64,000 nt of DNA from Humulus lupulus. Taxonomy: Eukaryota; Streptophyta; Magnoliopsida; Rosales; Cannabaceae. A model generated the notes under the pieces. That model searched no databases. It was not told the origin of the DNA and saw only the letters and a list, made by a program, of their open reading frames with translations. Location: positions 99,713,970 to 99,777,969 of the forward strand of contig NC_084798.1 in NCBI RefSeq assembly GCF_963169125.1, in the 5' to 3' direction. Shown piece by piece: positions 34,329 to 45,447 of this stretch (the stretch's first letter is position 1; each line of letters begins with the position of its first letter). The translations under genes were made by a program, and so were the position numbers.

Positions 34329-34811
34329 TCAAATAGTGCAGCAGGCTAGCTCAACGTTCCTAGCATCCTCTGGAAGGTAGTTAAAGTTGGCACCCCGGTT
34401 GTGTTTCCAAAAGTCGTAAAAACACCGAAGTGTCGCTTTCTTGTACCTCTCCAGATCTTTAGCATTGGTAAGCTTCAGCTGCTCCACCTGGCTCTCGCGA
34501 ACAGCAATGGTCTTGTCCTTAGCAAGGAGCTCCTCCTTGAGCCTCTTGACTTCACGATATTGGATTCGGCTGGAATCCTGGTAATCGTCCCTCTGCTTCT
34601 TCAAAGCTGCCTGAGAAACTTCAGCCTCCGCCAGCTTTGCCACCACAGCATCCTTCTGCTGGGTGACCACCTCCAACTCCCCAACGTGCCTGGCTTCTGC
34701 AGCCTGGAGCTCCTTGATGTCTTTCACCTGGAACTCCTCGACGTCCTTTGCCTGAGCGTGTTCATTGGTAGCCAAGGCACGGGTGCGAGCGGCAGTTATT
34801 GTCAGCATGGC

Positions 34812-34884
34812 CTGAAGTCAAGGAAATAAAAGTTAGACTATACTACAAAAAGGAGAAGCAAAATCCAAGAGGAAAAATACTTAC
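34812..34884 (-). other. Intron in the element E antisense ORF (73 nt)
   Basis: Minus-strand donor CCAGT|GTAAGTATT and acceptor CCTTGACTTCAG|GCCATG, AT-rich between. Removal joins NEVAS to AMLTITAAR without changing frame; unspliced, the frame meets a stop. Sites match plant splice consensus. Confidence 0.75.
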
Positions 34885-35303
34885 ACTGGCCACTTCGTTA
34901 AGAGCCCGGTTAAGGATCTGGTCAACCCCCATACTCTCAGCTTCAGCCATTGCCTCCCTGCAACGGTCGTCCTTTAAGATATGAGCAAGGCGATCTTTAG
35001 CTGATCGCAAGGAGCGGTTCGAGAGCTTGGTCCCAGGAAGCTCTGCCTGCGGGGTGGGCTCCCTTCGGGCCGCAGGCGGAGGGTTGGCAGCAGAGGCAGC
35101 CTCCTTCTCAGCAGGAGCAGAAGGCTGGGCAAAAGCTTGTCCAGTAGGCACGTCCTTGGAAGGATCATCTGTTCGACCCTTCTTGGCCGGGGGTCCTTGG
35201 CTTGATTTGCCATTGTGCCTCCTGGATGTTTTCCGACGAACCAGGGGAACTTCTTTTTCCTCCTGAGCCTGATATAGATCAAAAACGTTGGGAGTAGCCA
35301 TCT

Positions 35304-35555
35304 CTGCGTATAAAGAAAAATATGTAGATAGTAAGATAAAGGCGGATGAAAATTCATGGTAAAACAGAAAAGAGGTCACAAAGTTTAATACCCGAGCTAC
35401 AACTACTGGTGCTATACTACTGACTCTATTAGTCATACACTCACTCTCTGGCACGAAGAAGTCTGGCCCTAGATTTGGAGTATACGTAAAATTGTTGTCC
35501 CCGTCAAACAAATGACAGGGAATTGGCAAGATATTTAAAAGCAAGATAAAAATAC
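35304..35555 (-). other. Intron in the element E antisense ORF (252 nt)
   Basis: Minus-strand donor GAAAATG|GTATTTTTA and acceptor TTTATACGCAG|AGATGG. Splicing joins DESSDEN to EMATPNVFDLY in frame (a split Glu codon). The length is a multiple of three, so unspliced reading also stays open; the hydrophobic content of the unspliced insert argues for splicing. Confidence 0.6.
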
Positions 35556-35887
35556 CATTTTCATCTGAGGATTCATCCAAGTCTATGACAGACTCTGTTG
35601 CCTTTTGTTTCCCCTTGCCTTGGGGCGCAGAAGGCCTCTCTGCTGAAGGGACACTAGTGGGTTCCCTGATTGTAACCCCCGTTGGCCTCCTATGGGGAGG
35701 AGACGCCGAGGGTTACTACTCAGGATCCCCCTCGGGCGTGGTATCTGCTACCACAGGTCCTCTTGTTTCATGGCGAGGAGCCAGGAGGCCAAATAACCTT
35801 AGATTTTAATCAGTGACCAGGGACTTAACGCTTTTTTCAGCGTCTGCCATCCTGGGCAGGACGTTGGGTTCGGACATAACCGTGGTC

Positions 35888-35966
35888 CTGAAAGGCACAA
35901 TATGCTTTAGAGAAGTGTAGAAGAATGTGCTAAGGAAAAGTATCGACCAGTGAAAGTAGCATTTAC
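35888..35966 (-). other. Probable intron in the element E antisense ORF (79 nt)
   Basis: Minus-strand donor GAGGAG|GTAAATGC and acceptor GTGCCTTTCAG|GACC. Removal would leave the downstream coding text (LPRMADAEKSVKSLV) one base out of frame, so either a small indel has occurred since or the exact sites differ. Confidence 0.5.
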
Positions 35967-36802
35967 CTCCTCGAGCGAAGGCCAAGTTGTTCATAGTAAT
36001 ATCTGGCGTGAGGAAATACTCTCTACTGTATTGCCCCACGTTGGAAATGAAAGTAGTCTCACTCAGGAACGTTCGGTTTGTTTCCTGGTGACGGAGATGA
36101 AAAAATCTCGTCCCGTATTGTTGAGGGTTGGACTTAAGGTCAAAGAGGAAGTTGACCTCATGAGGAGTGGGTTCTGGCCATTTTTTTAAGTTTATAAAGG
36201 ATATAGAGTGCGGCCAACATTCTATATCCGTTTGGAGTAATTTGAAAGGGGGCGACACCAAAATAGTTGGCCACCCCCTGATAGAAAGGATGTAGAGGGA
36301 GGATAGCCCCCGCCTCTATGTGATATCTGGACCAAGCGCTATAGGCACCCCCGGGAAGGTTAGCTCTTTGGTCAGCAGCCGAGATTGTGAGATTAACTCC
36401 TGTAAGAGGATACTTCCTGCGATAATTTGCAAGCATCCGAGGAGTCACTTGGCTGGTAGGGGAGAGATAGCACTCGACATCAGGAAGGTTTTGATGCCGA
36501 GGGCGGGCCCTGACTTGGATACGAGGATTTGGGGTGGCATTTTCTCGACCACTGGTCGAGGGAACCCTAGCTTGTGAATCAGGCTTGGCAGGAGAATTTG
36601 GACTGTTTTTAGAGTCAGGTCTTTTCTTGCCTAGAGACTTAGAGCAGGCCATTTGAGGTGGTGATGGATGAGGTCTAGAAGAAACTCTGGAAAATGGAAT
36701 CTCGTGAACTCGGTCGATCGGTTGTTCTTCGCCTTCGAGCAGCTAAGCAAGAAGATCGTCATCGATGGGCCCCTCATCTCCCCACAAATCTGGCATTAAA
36801 GT

Positions 36803-37251
36803 CTGCAAACAGAAGAATGGGGAGGTGAGGATGAAGAATTTTGAAAGTTTTTTTAGAATAACGCTGGTCGAGTATAAAAGTTAAGCTTTTATACAACAGC
36901 ATTCTAACAAAAAACTAAATTTTTCGCACGAACAGTTTGAGAAACAGATCAAAAGTGAAAGAAAAAAGTTTTTTGAAAAAGCTTTTTCAACTCCTTTTAG
37001 GGTGGGAAAAACTTGGTTTTTCAGCTAGCATAAAAATCAAATTTTTACTTCGGTTTTACGTCCTAAAGTCATGATCTCAACTATCAAACTAACTCGAAAC
37101 TCCCTAATGGCAGAGAAATATCTTTCAACATAGTATCACCCATTAAACCCCCTACTGACATGCATCTCAACCCAGAAACGAATGAACCCAATAGTCAGAC
37201 TACAAAAGCATGCACGGCAAAAAAATAAAGCATAAGAGTCCAGAAACTTAC
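36803..37251 (-). other. Probable 5'-UTR intron of the antisense gene (449 nt)
   Basis: Minus-strand donor TTTACTC|GTAAGTTTC at 37251 and acceptor CTTCTGTTTGCAG|ACTTT at 36803, only seven bases before the start codon at 36796. A matching GTAAGC donor sits upstream of the antisense ORF in element G (52737), which supports the model. Confidence 0.6.
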
Positions 37252-37421
37252 GAGTAAAAAGATGTGGAGATTTGAGAAATTTTTTGGGCGTCAAAGAACT
37301 CACAGACTGAATCTTGAAACGCCGAAGGACGGTCTCCAGAGGAAGACAGGGGCTCTGGTGTTAAGGGTTTCTTGAAGGAGTAATGGCTTGCGTAAAAAGA
37401 AAAAGGAAACTTTGAGGGGAC

Positions 37422-37432
37422 TATATATATAT
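37422..37432 (-). promoter_or_regulatory. TATA-like site of the antisense gene
   Basis: On the minus strand AAATATATATATAGTCCCCTC, about 170 bp upstream of the 5'-UTR donor. In element G the matching place reads TATACATACCCCTC (about 52928-52940), so a TATA-like site followed by CCCCTC is kept in both. The promoter lies outside the LTR. Inference from position and conservation. Confidence 0.5.
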
Positions 37433-37666
37433 TTTTGTCCGTAAGCATTAAAAGGAAGTAATCATTAGTTTCCCCTTTTTCGAAGCATGGGGAAGGGTGA
37501 TGGTCGTCGAAAGATTACTTGGGAAACGAAAAGCCGTGATCAGACAAGGGTAGGTTGCTTTTTCCAAGAATGCACGAATTGTTCTAACAGGTCCGGTGGG
37601 GTAACTGAAGGGTCGCTTCCTCAAAAGCTTATTTATTTCTCGTAATAAATAAACTTGGGGGGCAAA
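37433..37666. other. Region between antisense promoter and 3' LTR, with polypurine tract
   Basis: No coding content recognised. It would be the upstream promoter region of the antisense gene. It ends with CTTGGGGGGCAAA (37654-37666), the polypurine tract for plus-strand priming, directly before TGTTATCC of the 3' LTR. Confidence 0.8.
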
Positions 37667-38257
37667 TGTTATCCAAAAAACAGGCACGGATGACGTGGCA
37701 AGTGATTTCTGGACACGTGGCTGACACCTGGCAGAATCTTGCTAGAGTATCGACCAGTAGCATATTGCGAGCATAGGTGATTGAGGTTTACCTGCGACCA
37801 GTATGGTCGGACATTCCGCGTGTCTCACGATAATTTTATAAAGATCTTATTCAATCCCGAGATTGACTCCCATGATTTTCTGAGTATCCGATTATTTAGG
37901 AAAGAATATCTGTAACAAATTAATGTAATCCCCCTTGAGCCTATAAATAGAGAAAGATAGCTCAAGGAAGGGACTTTTGAGCTTTCAGATTATCTAAGAT
38001 TAGAGTTATTCGATTTGATATATTGTTTTGTTCTTTAGAGGTTTGTGAAACTCATTGAACCCTAGTTCTTTTATCACTCCTTTAAATCCTATATCAATAA
38101 CAGTTCAAAGTGGATGTAGGTTATTACCAGATTCTGGGGCCGAACCACTATAAACTCTTGTGTTCTTTATTGTTTTTATCATCACATTCATTTCAACGCA
38201 TTTGTCCACATCAAGCATATTTGACTCCGTGTCAGTTGGCCAAAATCAGGTTCAACA
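37667..38257 (+). repeat. Element E 3' LTR (591 bp)
   Basis: Direct repeat of 26693-27283. It has a TATA box at 37942-37949 and a dyad CGACCAGTATGGTCG at 37795-37809. It ends TTCAACA at 38257, followed by the target duplication CGAAG (38258-38262). Confidence 0.97.
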
Positions 38258-38262
38258 CGAAG

Positions 38263-39207
38263 TTTGTCAATTTTTGCTTTGCTTGGACCTAAGGTAAGGA
38301 AGTTAGACAGAATTCTATTTGTTATGCTATGAGCAGTTTGATTGGATTGTATGAATATAAATGATATATATGATGATGTGCCATGTAAGAAATGCTATTT
38401 TGATATGATATGATGATTTTATGAAACTCATGTAGTTTTCCTTGGCTTTGATATGACTGGATTGCATGCATTTCTGTATGTTGTATGATATGTAATGGTC
38501 GTTAGCGTGTTGAACGCGACACAACAAAGGGGTTACTAAGGATTTCTAGACGTAACCCGAGTTACTAAGGATTTGAAGACGTAACTCATAGGTGGACGCG
38601 CCGAGGTTATTCAAGTAGTAGAGTTCCTGTTTACCTTAAGATGTGACATGGACAAGATAGGGGACCATCTTCACAAATATATGATGATGATGCTTATGAT
38701 GATAATGTTTATGATGATAATGTTCATGGTGATACTGTTTATGATAATGATGTTTATGATGATGATGTATGATGATGAAGTTAAGTATGATGTATAACGG
38801 TGTATGAATGTGAATATGTTTTGTTGTGTTTACTTGTGTGTTGTTTGTACTTCCTTACTGGACTTTTAGCTCACCCCCTTACTTTCCCTCCCAAGTAACA
38901 AATAGGATTTCTTTTTGGTGTGTATGGCATGGGGGTGTCCTATGGGCGAACAAACGATCAACTTAACACCAACTTTCAAAGAACAGTGTTAATTTTTTTC
39001 TACTTTTTAGAACTTGTCAGTGTGACTTGAACTTTATTTATTTTTAAAACGTTTCATGAAAACTATTATTTTTATTTTAAACTATTGGGCCCAACTTGCA
39101 TGTCTTAGCAAGGCCCCACTGAGATTTTTCATATAATAAATGGCTTTTCTTCTATAAGTTATGAGCATGTCAAAGTTTTACAAAATATTATAGCAGGGCG
39201 TTTTACA
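38263..39207 (+). repeat. Element D LTR, right part
   Basis: Continues the second copy of D's internal duplication (to about 38820, including an ATGATG microsatellite at 38680-38780) and then the unique 3' end of the LTR, with CTTACTGGACTTTTAGCTCA near 38855. It ends GGGCGTTTTACA at 39207. Confidence 0.8.
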
Positions 39208-39697
39208 AATGGTATCAGAGACAAGTCGTCCATGTTTCCAAGGACCCTCCCCATACACGCTAAAGATGGGAAAATCTCACCTCACTGCATCGTAAGTATT
39301 TGTTTATTTGCTATTACTTGTTTCTGCTTTATTTAATTTTATAGTCTTGTACTTGCAGTATAGTAAGATGCCTCCCGTTTGGAAAACTACTAAGAAACAA
39401 CTACTCAAGGAAATTTTCACAATACCCAAGGTCTAGCTTGAGGAAGGATTGCGGTGTTAAAAACAACAATGGTGGTTTGTGATCGTATTCAAGGGATCAT
39501 GAACAAAACAGGAGCATTACTATGGCCTAGACATATTTTGAGTATTCACTCGTTAAGGTCTCTTAGAATAATGAGGCTAATGACTTTTGTTTTGGAGATT
39601 CAATATCATGGATGACTGGGAACATGAATTACAATATTAGAATCCATGCTTTCCTAATGGATCGAATATTGGTTCCCTTAAGGGTAGATTCTGGAAG
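39208..39697 (+). pseudogene. Element D primer binding site and broken gag start
   Basis: TGGTATCAGAGA (39210-39221) is a tRNA-Met type primer site. An ATG at 39369 begins MPPVWKTTKKQLLKE, a start style common in plant gypsy gag, but stops follow quickly. Near 39680 the text LVPLRVDSGSE could be a protease Asp-Ser-Gly, which would mean most of gag is deleted; that is uncertain. The frame ends where element F's LTR begins. Confidence 0.55.
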
Positions 39698-41051
39698 TGA
39701 ATAGTTATTGAGCTCAAATATATTGTTAAATTATAGATTAATTATTGGGTAGTGAATTAATGATACTTAAGGATCAAGAGGTAATTAGAAGGGTAACACG
39801 GTAATTTTAACAGTATCTAATTAACGAAACAATAATGGAGGATAGAACTACATATATTGATCATATCAATGGACTACTAGAGAAAACTCTGTAAATATAA
39901 TTCTATAAATACTTAGTGTGCAATTCCATATTTATAGTAGAGTAATCATGGAATTAATAAATAAGATTATTAAATTAAAGAGTTTAATTAATAATATGTT
40001 TTATTCGAGCTTAGTATTATAGGTCCATGGTCCCCATATCACCTCTCTCCTACACTGTCAAGGGTAAGGATGTCAAAATAAAGTTTTGTTAAGAGAAAGG
40101 ACTAAATTTCAAAGGAATTCATTTTCTAGGGCAAGGAAATAATTATTTGATAATTATGGGTAATTGATTAATTATGAATTAATTAATTTAACTATATAGA
40201 TTTTATTTTGAAAATCTATATGTTAAAATGAATATTAATCTTGTTTGGAATAATATAAATAGATAAAATAATAAATATCTTATTTATAATGTGATATTTA
40301 TTTATTTAATTTAGAACTGATATTTTAAGATGAATATAATTTTAATTTAAGAGATATTTATTTTGTTAAATAAACAAATTAGAAAATTAGGGAAACCCTA
40401 ATAAAGCTGGGCGACACACACTGTACAGTATAGTGTGTGGCATGAGGGTTTTTATCTCTGAGATTTGAATTTTGAATTTCAAATAAATTTGTTTATCAGC
40501 TATTTAACTATTCATTTTTAATATGATTGAAATAGATAATTAAATGAAAATATCTAATCAGTTTTAATTTGAATTATATTTTCATTAAATAAAGATTATT
40601 TAATTAGATTAAATATCTTTATAAATCTAATATACAAGATATTAAAAAAAAGGATAATCAGACTCTTTCTCAAAAGCGATAGTTTTCTCTAAACCTAAAA
40701 TATATTCTAAACCTTCTCTCCGTCAAAACTCTCTAGATCTCATGTGTTGAGTATATCATGGGAGTCACATAAATCAACATTTTGAATCCTACGTACCCAC
40801 ACACGTCCTTGTGTGTTTGAGGATTGGTCTTGAAGATCAAGGTGTGAGATCTCAGAACACTAGATAGGAAGATTGTTGATTTATACAAAAAGACTCAAGG
40901 ACACTTGATAGGCTATAAGAGGTAATCCATGATCTATTTGTATGTGATTTATTATTTATATATATATATGATCCTGGCTGGTATTAATAATTATTAAAAT
41001 GGGTCCATATATTCTGCTACATACATTTGATTTGATCATTTAATACCAACA
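39698..41051 (+). repeat. Element F LTR, probably Ty1/copia-like
   Basis: An AT-rich, non-coding block ending TTTAATACCAACA, followed by TGGTACGAGAGCAG (41054-41067), a decayed tRNA-Met type primer site. This indicates an LTR end at 41051. The start is placed at TGAATAG (39698), where D's coding remnant stops, but the expected TGTTGGTA terminus is not visible, so the left boundary is approximate. No target duplication is confirmed. Confidence 0.55.
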
Positions 41052-41633
41052 ATTGGTACGAGAGCAGTTTATACATACATATATATATATATTAAATACT
41101 ATGTGGGTTTCTTGCATTTGTTATATGTATGTTGATATGTATATTGAATGGATGGATCTGTTTTTTGAATGTATGGTTGAATGATGGATCGTTAATTATA
41201 TGGTGCTATTGGGTTAGGAATTCTATTGTTTTTCTAGATCTTGTGTAAGCCATAAAGGGCATAGAATTTTTTGTAAATTTATTTTCATAAAAGAAATTTG
41301 TACACAAAGATGAGGAGATCCTCGAGGCATGCACCCAAAAGGCACACGGCCCAAGCCTCCTGTAGCCGCATGCACTAGCCCCGTGGCTGCTTCACCCGTG
41401 CGTGCACCCAGGCCCCGAGCCTCCACCTACTGTCGCGCGTGCCCGGCTGCCTCCCTGTGCGCCAGGCTCCTGGCCGAGCCCTTGCACGCCAGCTTGCCAC
41501 CCACCCAAGCCCTTGGTTCCTTTTTCCGCTGGCCTTGGGGCACCAATCTTGGTGCCCAAAAACCCTAATTCCTAAATTGTTATAAAATATCTTTTATTTA
41601 ATTAATTTTAAATTATTTGAATTTAAATTATTT
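41052..41633 (+). other. Element F leader with a GC-rich block
   Basis: After the primer site comes AT-rich leader, then about 270 bp (41300-41570) of very GC-rich, CG- and CCC-rich sequence that reads as Pro/Ala/Arg-rich in frame (HPKGTRPKPPVAACTSP). I do not recognise a protein and think it is a leader segment. AT-rich sequence follows until G interrupts at 41634. Confidence 0.5.
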
Positions 41634-42400
41634 TGTTACACCCAAATTTCAACACCATCATAAATGAGTCTCAAAATGTAGGCTCGTAAAGAGTATGCTT
41701 GAAAATGACAAGTAATGGCTCAACATTTGTATAAATGTGCATGATTCATGACTTGTTCCTGTTGGTGATCGAGCACAAGTTTAGAAGGATCGAGCTTAAG
41801 CATCAAGCTCGAAAGAACGAATCTTCTCTAGGGCATGTGTGTAATTCGAGTCATAGTACGAGCTCGAAGGTGTTGGTCTCTGAAGATTGATCTCGATGAA
41901 ATCATTGGCTAAGGATGTGGCTGACTATAATAATGAGCCCGAGGTGTTGGACGATCTCAAAAACGTGTAAACCTTGCGTTCGAAGTCAACAAAGCATTTT
42001 GTACACGACAACTGTTAGGAGATCCCTTTTCCTTAGGGATTTGTTGTTATCTGATATTAAATCCCAATTGTCATGGGATATTATGTAATTAATGCATTTA
42101 ATTATATTTATTTCAAATTTGAATTGTAACCTCTCAAAATAAGGGAACGATATTTCGTTAACTAGGTCCATAAATATCCTGGAGATTTCATTTGCTGACA
42201 CGCACAATTTGGGATTAAGAACATTCTGCTAAATTGTTTTGTAAAAGCTCTGAGAGAATATCACGAATCAATAACATTGACTAGTGGACTAGACAAATTT
42301 TAACTATTGAACCATGTAAAAATCCAATTGTTCTTCCTTGTTTTCTTAAATCATTGTTTAGTCCTCTTCATATTTAAGTTGACAAAAAACGGCGTCAACA
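41634..42400 (+). repeat. Element G 5' LTR (767 bp)
   Basis: Starts TGTTACACCC and ends GGCGTCAACA. It contains CATAAATAT (about 42169) as a possible TATA box. Its last 207 bp match 56643-56850. The diverged solo LTR at 58742-59363 belongs to the same family. Confidence 0.9.
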
Positions 42401-44689
42401 GTTTGGTGCTTTCATTGAGAACATTAAGCAAATCGTTGGATTGTTTAGTCAGAAACCTCCTAATATACCAATGGCCACTGCGATCAACCCAAATACTGGT
42501 GGGCGACCATTACCCCAAATACCCGAGGAGCAAACTCCACATACTGAAGATTACCCACTGCGACCTGGGAAGCAACCAATGACAGACCATGACCCAGATG
42601 AGGGGAGAGCATCCTCTGACTCCCAGGTACCGTCTGCTCCTAAGCCTGACGAGGACATCTATTATAATCCTGAGAGGTATATCCCCATTGTTGAACAAGA
42701 GAATCTCCAACTGCGCCAACAATTGGCAGATGCCACAAGGTGCAATGAAGAATTGGCCAAACAGGCTGCTGATGTTCAGGCACCACCCTAAAGGTCTAGA
42801 GGACGTCCTCACTGGAGCACAACCACTAGGAGAGCCGAACAAGGGGCTCAGCAGGCTTAGCCAAGGCCTAGGGAAAACATTGGCAATGAACACCCTAGAA
42901 GAAATACTCAAACTTATACCACTGGCAACTCGACTGCGGAGGTAACGATAGGAACAGGGAATAACCGAGCTCCTCCAGCAGCTCGGAGCTCTAACCATGA
43001 ATCTGTCAAGAACAACCTGGAACCTGTCTGGGCCAATTCTAGACCTTCCAGGCCTAAAAATGGGAGGCTACCCCCATCTCCTATAAGACACCCCTCACCA
43101 ATCCGAGAAGCACCCTGGCTAGCTCCTCATAGGAACCAAGCAAGGGAGCCTCCACCACAAAGGCCTCTCACAGTGGTAGTCAAGATAGGAATCGTCGATC
43201 TAGACCTTGACATGGGGGCGAGAGAGAAGCGACTCAAGAACACAAGGCTGCCCAACCAGTGGGAAGCCATATGTCGAGATCACAATCAACTGGAGCAAGA
43301 AGGCCGGTGGAAGATCCACCTCGAAACCACCTGGCCCGTCAACAAGAGAGAAACGCCAATTTCATGAGTGGGAGCCTAGATCTTACTAGGTATGTAAGCA
43401 TCTATAATATGGAACCCAGAGATACTAGGAATCATGGCAATCATCATGATATTCTAGATCACCTGAACCAGAACCAAGGGCAAGCCAATCCTGCAAACCC
43501 TGATTTGTGCGACCATTTGAACAGTCGAAAACAACTGGCATATGGGAATCAGTATAACCCTATACTAGAATAGGGAGATGGAGTTTTTATAAACAATAAC
43601 CAGCTCCCCCGTGCACAAGCTCAGCCTCTAGTGGACTTGGTCCAAGAGAGAATTAACCAGCTTGAAAGGGCGTTTAGGCTCCTTCAGGATGAAAGGAACA
43701 GGTACAAGGTTGATGACTTTGATGAGGAGCTCGAGCCTGTTACTCATCATATTTCCAATACGCCATTTCCTCAGGGGTTCAAGATACCCCACGTAGCCCC
43801 ATTTGACAGGAACTTAGACCCATATAGCCACTTGAGCACATTCAATACCATCATGCGAGCCAACAATGTTGGTTATGAGCTCTGGTGTATGTTGTTTCCA
43901 ACCATTCTGATAGGACCAACAAAAAACTGGTTCAGAAAATTTAGAAGACATTCGATCTCGTCTTGGGATCAGTTAATAAAAGAATTTAAAAAATAGTTAA
44001 AAGTCATTGTAGGCGTCAGTCCCGAAGCCTCGACCTTAACCAATGTCAGACAACAGATGGGGGAATCGTTGAAAAGTTACCTCACGAGGTTTAACATAGA
44101 GGTGACATGAGCCTGCAATGTCGATGACAGTGGCCACCTTATGGCTGTAAGAACTGGTATATTACCAGGGAGTCCCCTTTGGGATGATATGCAGAGAAAG
44201 CCTATAAGGAAAATAACTGAGTTCAACAAGAGAGCCCAGAGATTTGTCAAAGTAGAAGAGGCGAGGTCAGCATTAATACTGACCTCTCAGCCCATAAATA
44301 CAATGACAAATGTTAACTCAACCTCGACCTCGGCTACCCCATCGACTTCACGCCCCTCCGGATATAACCCTTCGAAAAGAAAGAAAAATGAAGGGAATAA
44401 CTCTGAGGCAGACGGGGGAAAAAAGAAAAAGGGAGACAAGTACTTCTCAATTTATACGATTTATACCGAGCTCAATGAGACTCGGGAAAATATCTTCCTT
44501 GCTAATGTGAATCAAGTCCCGTTTAGGCGACCTGACCCAATGCAGAATCAGAAGGTGAAGAGGGGCTCCAAAAAGTATTGCAGATTCCACAGGGACGTCG
44601 GACATACAACTGATGAGTGCAGACAACCGAAAGATGAGATTGAAGGCTTGATCTTGAAAGGGTATTTAGAACAATATGTAAGAAACTAG
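42401..44689 (+). pseudogene. Element G leader and gag
   Basis: The leader starts GTTTGGTGCTTTCATTGAGA, as in element E. Gag starts at ATG 42471 (MATAINPNTGGRPLPQ), with a coiled segment (EQENLQLRQQLADATRC) then broken, low-complexity frames at 42792-43630. The capsid part is at 43631-44140: LERAFRLLQDERNRYK, FKIPHVAPFDRNLDPYSHL, GPTKNWFRKFRRHSISSWDQ. A TAG at 43994 and a TGA near 44108 fall where Gln and Arg are expected. The open segment 44141-44689 has LPGSPLWDDM and the Tat-type zinc knuckle YCRFHRDVGHTTDEC. Same order as E. Confidence 0.9.
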
Positions 44690-45447
44690 AATACCAATCA
44701 AGCATCATCCAGGCAGAGGGCAGCGTCTGCACAACCTGCCCAGCAAAACAACAATTCCTGAGCAAGGGAGGATGATCGTCCACCCGCAATAGATGGGGAG
44801 GATGTGGCAACCATCTCTGGGGGACCGCACCTTGCTAGATCAGGCAGAAGTGCCCAGAAAAGATACATAAACGAGCTCAAGACCGGAGACGGTTCTCCCT
44901 ACGAACTTGAACCACGAGCTCTGAAGCAACAAAGGGTTAAAACTCAACTCATCACTTTTACTAAAGAGGATGCGTCACATGTCCAGTTTCCTCATAATGA
45001 CCCTCTGGTCATCACACTTTAGCTTGCGAACAAAAGGGTGCGCAGAGTTCTTATTGATAATGGGAGCTCTGTTAATATCCTTTATAAGGCCACTCTAGAA
45101 AAGATGGGACTCACGCTTCAAGATTTGAAAGCTTATGCAACAATGTTGTACGAATTTCACGGGGAATGGATTGCTTGTAAGGGATCCATTGAACTCCCCG
45201 TAACCTTGGGACACTAGCTAGTCTCGGTAACCAAGATGATGGAGTTAGTTATGGTGGACTCCCCGTCGGCCTACAAAGTATTACTCGGGAGACTAGCTCT
45301 AATTGGGTTGGGGGCAGTACGTCTGTTAGGTATTTGGCTGTCAATTTCCCGACGTCTAGTGGCATTGGGACGCTCATGGGAGACTAGCTCGCTGCAAGGG
45401 AATGCTATAGCATTTCCATGAGAGGGTAAAACTAAACAAGTGCACAG
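44690..45447 (+). pseudogene. Element G protease remnant
   Basis: Continues gag after a TAG at 44687-44689. DGEDVATISGGPHLARSG matches the stretch before protease in E (TICGGPHLLGNSG). Then HVQFPHNDPLVITL, a TAG at 45020 where E has an open codon, and the protease RRVLIDNGSSVNILYKATLE with Asp-Asn-Gly instead of Asp-Thr-Gly. MVDSPSAYKVLLGRLALIGL corresponds to the flap and GRP region. It is inactive by stops. Confidence 0.87.

Larger units (their letters stand above)
34329..36796 (-). pseudogene. Antisense intron-containing ORF (aORF) of element E
   Basis: Minus-strand coding runs opposite to gag-pol. It starts at ATG 36796 (MPDLWGDEGPIDDDLL, then TAG where Gln is likely) and continues in frame through MACSKSLGKK at 36652. 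A conserved domain follows (SAWSRYHIEAGAILPLHPF, FQITPNGYRML), which resembles from memory the 'putative gypsy type transposon' domain family. A run of seven A at 36181-36187 carries a frameshift, then FLFDLKSNPQQ and RETTFISN-like text follow. Downstream are a charged low-complexity linker and a coiled coil ending YDFWKHNRGANFNYLPEDA. Introns with consensus sites at 34812-34884 and 35304-35555 splice in frame. Similar antisense ORFs are known in Tat-lineage elements; their function is unknown to me. Element G carries a second copy. Confidence 0.85.
26693..38257 (+). mobile_element. Element E: complete Tat/Retand-type Ty3/gypsy retrotransposon with two RNase H domains and an antisense gene
   Basis: Two 591-bp LTRs (26693-27283, 37667-38257), both TGTTATCC...TCAACA, are flanked by CGAAG at 26688-26692 and 38258-38262. 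By eye about 18 of 591 LTR positions differ (near 3 percent), so it is the youngest datable insertion here. Order: gag, protease, RT, gypsy RNase H, second (archaeal-type) RNase H, integrase, then a 3-kb non-pol region carrying a minus-strand gene, then polypurine tract and LTR. The second RNase H and antisense ORF are known marks of the plant Tat lineage. All frames have stops, so it is no longer autonomous. Confidence 0.96.
23455..39697 (+). mobile_element. Element D: Ty3/gypsy-like element with very long LTR, interrupted by E and F
   Basis: The left LTR starts TGTAGCACAC at 23455 inside A's 3' LTR and ends GGGCGTTTTACA at 39207. It is followed by a tRNA-Met type primer site (TGGTATCAGAGA at 39210-39221) and a short, broken gag start from 39369. 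Without element E the LTR is about 4.2 kb. F cuts the interior at about 39697. No second LTR of D is in the window. Family assignment to Ty3/gypsy rests on the primer site and LTR style only. Confidence 0.7.
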
